Assembly (NCBI RefSeq): GCF_017163705.1
Contig: NZ_JAFIWB010000038.1
Coordinates: 1 to 35,303, forward strand
Reading direction: 5' to 3'
Length of the DNA stretch: 35,303 nt
Origin: Xanthomonas bonasiae
GTDB lineage: Bacteria; Pseudomonadota; Gammaproteobacteria; Xanthomonadales; Xanthomonadaceae
Each line of letters opens with the position of its first letter. Position 1 is the stretch's first letter. Below the pieces are notes generated by a model, which was not told the origin of the DNA, ran no database searches, and saw only the letters and a list, made by a program, of their open reading frames with translations. Shown here in pieces: positions 27,397-35,303 of the stretch. The position numbers were made by a program, and so were the translations under genes.

Positions 27397-28092
27397 TCAG
27401 TAGTCGGCGCCGTAGCCGGTGGCCGCGCGCCAGCGCTTGATCAGCAGGTGCCGGCGCGAGGGATAGCGTTCGCCGTCGTCGGCCAGGGCCAGCACCCGGT
27501 CGGCGCGGAAGTGGCGGAAATCGCGGCGCAGTTCGCACCACGCGGCGATCATGCCGTAGCTGCCGAAGAAGGCCATCGCGAACGGCCAGATCAACCGTTG
27601 CGAGACCGCGCCATTGGCATCGCTGTAGTCCATCCGCAGCACGTGCTCGAGGCGGATGCCACGGCGCAGCACCGGCAGCCACGGCGCCGGCGGCGGCACG
27701 TCTGCGGCGGCGGGCACCAGCAGTCCGCTGGTCTCGATCGACAGGCGCAGGTTGCCGGGCAGCGTGGCCGCGATCCGCGCCACCGCGCGCTGCGCCGCCT
27801 GCGCCAGTTCCGGATCGGCCTGGCGCGCCACCCAGCGTGCGCCCAGGGTCAAGGCCTCCAGTTCGTCCTCGCTGAAATTCAGCGCCGGCAGCAGGAAGCC
27901 CGGACGCAGCACGTAGCCGACGCCGGGATCGCCGAGAATGTCGGCGCCTTGCACGCGCAAGGTCGCGATATCGCGGTACAGCGTGCGCAGGCTGACGCCC
28001 AGCGCAGTGGCGAGCTGGGCACCGGCCACCGGCCGGCGCCGGCCGCGCAGGGCGTCGAGCAGATGCAGCAGACGGGTCGCACGGATGGCCAT
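27397..28092 (-). CDS. WYL-domain helix-turn-helix transcriptional regulator (YafY-type)
   Basis: This transcription factor has 231 residues. The N-terminal HTH_11 winged helix (about 1-55) contains ATRLLHLLDALRG and LGVSLRTLYRDIATLRVQG. A ligand-sensing WYL domain (about 130-200) follows, ending in a segment with WPFAMAFFGSYGMIAAWCEL. The ATG at 28092 starts directly at the HTH; the upstream open frame is GC-driven. It precedes the GST gene on the same strand, and this regulator-enzyme pairing suggests a detoxification switch. Whether it represses or activates cannot be read from the sequence. Confidence 0.9.
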   Translation of the reverse strand: MAIRATRLLHLLDALRGRRRPVAGAQLATALGVSLRTLYRDIATLRVQGADILGDPGVGYVLRPGFLLPALNFSEDELEALTLGARWVARQADPELAQAAQRAVARIAATLPGNLRLSIETSGLLVPAAADVPPPAPWLPVLRRGIRLEHVLRMDYSDANGAVSQRLIWPFAMAFFGSYGMIAAWCELRRDFRHFRADRVLALADDGERYPSRRHLLIKRWRAATGYGADY

Positions 28093-28383
28093 CGCGACAG
28101 GATAGTGGGCTTTGCCGTGTGCTGGTCGCTGCCGGGAAGGATCCGCTCCCGCTTCCAGGCATGTCGTGCGAGCGCGCGCAGGCCATCGAACCGGTGCGGG
28201 GTGACACGCCGGCGTGCGCAAGCCGGCCGCTGCCGGGTGGCGGCTCGCGTCGCGGCTGTAGCCCGCCCGAAACACGCGCCCCTATACTCGCAAGGCCGTC
28301 GCTGGCCGCATTGCCGGCGCATGCGCCGGCGAGGGATCAGCCGCGCGGGTGGACGCGCTCAGCACAAGGAAGCAAGGCAACGC

Positions 28384-28518
28384 ATGTCGATACGCCCGCA
28401 AGCCACGGCACCGCAACCGGCGCGACCAGGCATGGCGCTCGACGCAGCCGCGTCCGGCACCCCGGCCGCCATCCAGCACCGCGACGTGGCCGCTTCCAAC
28501 CGCATCGGTAGGCACTGA
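28384..28518 (+). CDS. Possible 44-residue leader ORF
   Basis: An ATG-started frame of 44 residues (MSIRPQATAPQPARPG...) ends with TGA two bases before the GGAG ribosome site of the ATPase gene. A weak AAGG lies 6-13 bases before its ATG. The peptide is Ala/Pro/Arg-rich, with no membrane segment or recognised motif. Translation ending here could couple to the TTG start of the next gene, 11 bases on. Chance is a real alternative in DNA this GC-rich. Confidence 0.25.
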   Translation: MSIRPQATAPQPARPGMALDAAASGTPAAIQHRDVAASNRIGRH

Positions 28519-28522
28519 AGGA
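28517..28522 (+). promoter_or_regulatory. Ribosome site GAAGGA/GGAG fixing a TTG start
   Basis: AAGGAG lies about eight bases before TTG 28530. No ATG or GTG in a better position precedes the membrane-anchor sequence [13 protein letters not shown], so the TTG is taken as the start. Confidence 0.6.
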
Positions 28523-28529
28523 GCCTCGC

Positions 28530-31500
28530 TTGGAGATCTACCTGTTCGTGATCGGCGTCGTCGTGGGCGGTTTGCTGTTGCACGTCTTCAGACACGCGGG
28601 ATCGGCCGCTCCGCGCACGCCGCAGTCGGCACCCGAACCCGACCCCAAGCCGGAAGCGCCCGAAGCGCTGGCCGGGGAAACCCCGGCCCAGCACCTGCAG
28701 CGATTGCGCCAGCAGGTGGAAGCGCTGGACGACCAGATCCAGAGCCCGGCCGATCTGTTGCGGATCGCGCAGTTCCAGCAAGGCGCGACCCTGCTGGCCA
28801 GCGCGGAGTTCTCCGACCAGGCGGTGCTCGAAGCGCTCGGCAGCCCCGGCTACGCGCTGCCGTCGATGGCCGCGGTGGCGCTGCCGCAGCGACGCCGCAG
28901 CGATCCGGACGCGGTGCTGGAACTGCTGCCGCACCTGGGCTCGTATCCGCTCAACTTCGTGCTCGACTACCTGCAGACGCTGCCGGACGCCGATCACCTG
29001 CATCTGCTGCTGCGCCAGGCGCGCGACTGGTGGTGGGGCTTCGTGCCGTTCCGGCAGCGCCTGCGCGGCTATCTGCACTGGGCGGCGGGCAAGGCGCCGG
29101 CGGACCGCGCGGTGGAGTTCGACGGACTGGACGACGAGGCGCTGGCCAAGCTGGCCGACACCCTCGGCCAGTTCAAGGAGCCGGTGCTGGAGCCGTTCCT
29201 GCAGCGCCTGCAGGACGCGCGCAGCCTGCGCCGCGAGCAGCGCGTGCTCGGCGGTTTCGGCCGCGTCGTCGCCACGCTGCCGCCGCGCCTGCGCCTGCGC
29301 CACCCCGCGCTGGACGCAGCGCTGCAGCGCGCCTACGAGCAGTTGGTGGCCACGCCGCCGCAGCCGGTGCTGCTGGTCGGCGAGCACGGCGTCGGCAAGA
29401 GCGTGCTGATCGATCTGCTCAGCGAACGCCTGCTGGCCGAAGGCTGGCGCGTATTCGAAGCGTCGGCGGCGGAGATCCTCGCCGGGCAGAGCTACATCGG
29501 CGAGCTGGAAGGCCGCATCCGCGAGATGCTGGCGGTGCTGCACCGCGAACGCGCGTTGTGGCGCGCGCCCGACTTCTACGACCTGCTGCACAAGGGCTCG
29601 CACTCGCGCGACCCGCGCGGCATCCTCGACCTGGTGCTGCCGGCGCTGGAGCGCGGCGAACTGCGCCTGATCGGCGAGATCACGCCGCGGCAGCTGGCGC
29701 AGCTGCAGGTGGCGCGGCCGGCGACGCGCTCGCGCTTCGAAGTGGTCACGCTGGCGCCGGCCGCCCCCGCCGCACTGGCGCAGATCGGCGAACGGTGGGC
29801 GCAGGCGCAGCGGCAGACGCTGCAGGCGGAGGTGATCGACGCGCGCACCCTGGCCGAGGCCGAACGCATGGCCGCACAGTACTTCCCCGAGCAGCACGAG
29901 CCGGGGCGGCTGCTGCAGTTGCTGGACGAGACCTTGCAGGCCGCGACCGGCGCCGAGACGCCGCGCCTGCCGCTCGACGACGATGCGCTGCTGCAGGCCG
30001 TGGCCAAGCGCAGCGGCCTGCCGCTGGACGTGATCGACGATCGCCAGCGGCTGGAACTGGACGCGCTGCGCCGGTTTTTCCGCCAGCGCGTGCTCGGCCA
30101 GGACGAAGCGGTGGAGACCCTGCTCGATCGCATCGCCATGCTCAAGGCCGGCCTGGTCGACAGCCATCGCCCGATCGGCGTGTTCCTGTTCGCCGGCCCC
30201 ACCGGCACCGGCAAGACCGAACTGGCCAAGGCGCTGGGCGAACTGCTGTTCGGCAACGCCGAGCGCCTGCTGCGCCTGGACATGAGCGAATTCCAGGGCG
30301 AGGACGCGCTGTCGCGGCTCACCGGCGACGACAGCGCCGGCCAGCGCACGCTGATCGCGCGGATCCGCGAGCAGCCGTTCTCGGTGGTGTTGCTGGACGA
30401 GTTCGAGAAGGCCCACCCCAAGGTCTGGGACCTGTTCCTGCAGGTGTTCGACGACGCGCGGCTGAGCGATCGCAACGGCAACACCGCCGACTTCCGCCAC
30501 AGCATCATCATCCTGACCAGCAACGTCGGCGCCACCCTCGCCCGCGGCGCCGGCCCCGGCTTCGCCACCGTCGCCGGCGGCTACTCGCGCAGCGCGGTGG
30601 AGAAGGCGGTGTACGACACCTTCCGCCGCGAGTTCATCAACCGGCTCGATCGGGTGGTGCTGTTCAACCCGCTGGACCGCGCGCTGATGCGCGAGATCCT
30701 GCACAAGGAGCTCGATCGCACGCTGACCCGGCGCGGCCTGCGCAACCGCGCCTGGGCGGTGGAATGGGAGCCGTCGGCGATCGAATTCCTGCTCGATCGC
30801 GGCTTCACCCCGGACCTGGGCGCACGCCCGCTGCGCCGCGCGATCGAGCAGCACCTGCTCGCGCCGCTGGCGCGCAGCATCGTCGAACAGCGCGCGCCGG
30901 AAGGCGACCAGTTCCTGTTCGTGCGCGGCGCCGGCGATCGCCTCGACGTGCGCTTCATCGCCCCCGATGCACCCGCGCCCATGCCCGCAGCGGGCACCGT
31001 CGCCGACCCGGCGGCGCCGGCGGACCTGCGCGACATCGTCTACGCGCCGGTCACCGGCGGCGCGGCGCTGACGCGCCTGGACACGGCCCTGCACGTCCTG
31101 CACGAGGCCCACGCCGCAAGCGCATGGCGGCTGGCGCGGGAAGCGGATTTCGCCAGCATGGGCGAACCCGATTTCTGGTCGCAGCCCACCCGCTTCCAGG
31201 TGCTGGACCGGATCGAACGCCGCGACCGCATCGAAAGCGCGCTGGACAGTGCCGGACGCATGCGCGCGCGGCTGGACGGCGCGCAGCGCGACGGCGAATT
31301 CGTCGCCCGCCTGGCGCAATTGCTGTGGCTGCTGCAACTGGCCAGCGACGCGCTGCAGGAGCAACGCCCGCAGGACGCGCTGCTGGACCTGCGCATCGGC
31401 GCCAGCGAACTGCACCGCCATCCCGCCGACGCGCGGCGCTGGTGGCAGCAGTTGCTGCAGATGTATCTGGCGTGGGCCGCGCAACGCAACATGCGCGTGG

Positions 31501-31832
31501 AGGTGCTGCAGCAGGATCCGGAGCAGGGCCGCGCCTGGCTGGCGATCGCCGGCTTCGGCGCGCTGGATCTGCTGCAACCGGAGACCGGCCTGCACGTGCA
31601 GGAACAGGACGCCGACGAACCGGCGCTGCGCCGGCTCAGCGCACAGGTGCGGGTCGCGCCGGACCTGCCCGGACAGGCCCGGCGCGCGTCGGATGCCGAC
31701 GACGAACTGCGCGTGTGCCGCCGCTACCGCATCGCGCCGGCGCCGCTGGTGCGCGACAGCATGCGCGGTTGGCGCAGCGGCCGGCTGGAGCGCGTGCTGG
31801 GCGGCGATTTCGACGTGATGCCCAGCGCCTGA
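28530..31832 (+). CDS. Membrane-anchored Clp-like double AAA+ ATPase with a C-terminal RF2-like domain
   Basis: 1100 residues. A single N-terminal membrane helix (about 4-20) is followed by a Pro/Glu-rich linker and a helical region (about 50-250) unlike the Clp N-domain. AAA module 1 has Walker A GEHGVGKS (284-291) and pore motif SYIGE (321-325), but its Walker B region (about 341-352) lacks the DE pair. There is no ClpB middle domain. Module 2 is complete: GPTGTGKT (556-563), LLDEFEKA (Asp623-Glu624), TSN (663-665), Arg705 and GARPLRR (764-770), but it lacks the GYVG pore loop and any ClpP-binding IGF/IGL loop. Residues 833-1100 resemble release factor 2 domain 1 joined to the RF2 C-terminus, without GGQ or SPF. 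The start is TTG. I know no characterised function; an inner-membrane ribosome or quality-control role is speculation. Confidence 0.85.
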   Translation: [1100 protein letters not shown]

Positions 31833-34396
<2,564 letters not shown>

Positions 34397-34404
34397 GGTC
34401 GAGG

Positions 34405-34469
34405 GCCTGCCCGGTGCATTGGGCAGGCTGCTGATCGATCGGACCTGCCCGGATGATCCGGGCCAGGTC
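34405..34469. other. Two stem-loops just after katG
   Basis: GCCTGCCC (34405-34412) pairs with GGGCAGGC (34421-34428). GACCTGCCCGGAT (34442-34454) pairs imperfectly with ATCCGGGCCAGGTC (34456-34469). Neither has a U-tract. They may protect the mRNA 3' end ahead of the terminator. Confidence 0.5.
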
Positions 34470-34504
34470 GGCGGTTGCAGTTGCTGCACTGCGCGGCCTA
34501 TGTA

Positions 34505-34533
34505 AAAAACCGCCCCGGCTTGCCGGGGCGTTT
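34505..34533 (+). terminator. Bidirectional-type intrinsic terminator after katG
   Basis: A 9-bp perfect GC stem, CGCCCCGGC (34511-34519) with GCCGGGGCG (34522-34530), has a TT loop. It is preceded by an A-run (34504-34509) and followed by TTT. It lies about 110 bases after the katG stop. Confidence 0.75.
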
Positions 34534-34657
34534 GCGTGAGCGTCATGACATAGGCATCGCGACGCCAAGGCTGATGCAAGTCGGTCGTTGAAAGTGACTC
34601 GGGGTCTCGGGTCCTCAATCCCACGCTACCCGACACCGACAGGTCACCGCTTCGTTC
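34534..34657. other. Gene-free spacer with degenerate heptamers
   Basis: No gene is supported. GACTCGG-GGTCTCG-GGTCCTC at about 34597-34617 is a decayed run of the heptamer seen at the left edge of the window. Confidence 0.4.
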
Positions 34658-35303
34658 GTCGCGACTGAAGTCGCTCCCACAGGGACTCGCGGCACGTGGG
34701 CTGTTGCGCTGATGTGAGACTTCGAGTGGCCTTGGGCCATCTGCCCCGCGCTGCCTGACCAATCGGGTTCACCACGTTGTTTGTCGCGGCTGAAGCCGCT
34801 CCTACAGGGACTTGCGGCACGCCGGCTGGATGCACTGTAGGAGGGGCTTCAGCCCCGACACTCTCCAACACCGATCGGTCCCCACTTCGTTCGTCGCGGC
34901 TGAAGCCGCTCCTACAGGAACTCCGCGGCGCGCCGGCTGGGTGCACTGTAGGAGGGACTTCAGTCCCGACACTCTCCGACACCGATCGGTCCACCGCTTC
35001 GCTCGTCGCGGCTGAAGCCGCTCCTACAGGAACTCCGCGGCGCGCCGGCTGGGTGCACTATAGGAGGGGCTTTAGCCCCGACATTCTCCAACACCGATCG
35101 GTCCACCGCTCCGCTCGTCGCGGCTGAAGCCGCTCCTACAGGAACTCCGCGGCGCACCGGCTGGGTGCACTGTAGGAGGGGCTTCAGCCCCGACACTTTC
35201 CAACACCGATCGGTCCACCGCTCCGCTCGTCGCGGCTGAAGCCGCTCCTACAGGAACTCCGCGGCGCGCCGGCTGGGTGCACTGTAGGAGGGACTTCAGT
35301 CCC
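34658..35303. repeat. REP/BIME-like array of alternating inverted REP units, 112-bp period
   Basis: Eleven REP units are present. Orientation A (GTCGCGGCTGAAGCCGC core) is at 34658, 34783, 34893, 35005, 35117 and 35229. Orientation B (GTAGGAGGGGCTTCAG core) is at 34836, 34947, 35059, 35171 and 35283, the last cut by the window edge. From 34893 onwards the A units recur every 112 bases exactly, with near-identical spacers. The first unit (34658) is the most diverged. Every unit keeps a perfect or near-perfect inner palindrome although the stem bases differ between units. Confidence 0.93.

Larger units (their letters stand above)
28093..28529. other. Divergent intergenic region upstream of the Clp-like ATPase
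   Basis: These 437 bases lie between the WYL regulator and the ATPase gene. They hold a TATACT box (28283-28288) with no good -35, a perfect 18-base palindrome GCCGGCGCATGCGCCGGC (28313-28330) and a possible 44-codon leader ORF (28384-28518). The TATACT could be the plus-strand -10, giving a leader of over 200 bases. Confidence 0.45.

Noticed and set aside
34658-35303. CRISPR array
   Set aside because: The repeats alternate in orientation, the period is 112 bases, and the intervening sequences are near-identical rather than unique spacers. This is a REP array.

Overview
The window is chromosomal DNA from a high-GC gammaproteobacterium, almost certainly Xanthomonas or a close relative in the Xanthomonadaceae. 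The evidence is the gene order rpoE-rseA-mucD-lepA-lepB-DUF4845-rnc-era, a TonB-dependent receptor of the Xanthomonas/Caulobacter type beside plant cell-wall glycoside hydrolases, dispersed GTAG-headed REP palindromes, and GGGAATC/GGGACTC heptamer arrays. I see no rRNA, tRNA, CRISPR array, transposase or prophage gene. The genes look like ordinary vertically inherited chromosome.

Left block (1-8428, minus strand): an envelope-stress and housekeeping cluster. rpoE, rseA and the periplasmic protease/chaperone mucD come first, driven by a textbook sigma-E promoter at 8469-8495. A large hairpin (5140-5175) follows mucD. Then come lepA (EF4), lepB (signal peptidase I), a small DUF4845 membrane protein, rnc and era, the last three tightly spaced or overlapping. 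Repeats surround era and the lepA-lepB gap.

Middle (8600-14162): a divergent FadB/FadJ-type fatty-acid oxidation enzyme (plus), a REP pair, a His-rich CDF metal exporter (minus), and a divergent YeiH-family transporter/LysR regulator pair whose 93-bp gap holds a clear LysR-type operator candidate.

Carbohydrate block (14639-23282): a TonB-dependent receptor, a GH53 endo-beta-1,4-galactanase and a Tat-exported GH2 beta-galactosidase form one plus-strand operon that ends at an intrinsic terminator. A Tat-exported GH29 subfamily-B-like fucosidase faces it convergently. Together they look like a unit for taking up and degrading plant galactan or arabinogalactan side chains.

Right block (23732-35303): mutS, a 159-bp tandem repeat, a glutathione S-transferase with a WYL-type regulator upstream, a remarkable 1100-residue membrane-anchored Clp-like double AAA+ ATPase, katG with its terminator, and a 112-bp-period array of inverted REP pairs running off the right edge. 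The Clp-like protein carries a C-terminal domain that reads like a gutted release factor 2 (no GGQ and no SPF motif). It is the best candidate here for an undescribed system.

All assignments come from reading the sequence and from remembered family motifs. No database search was run.
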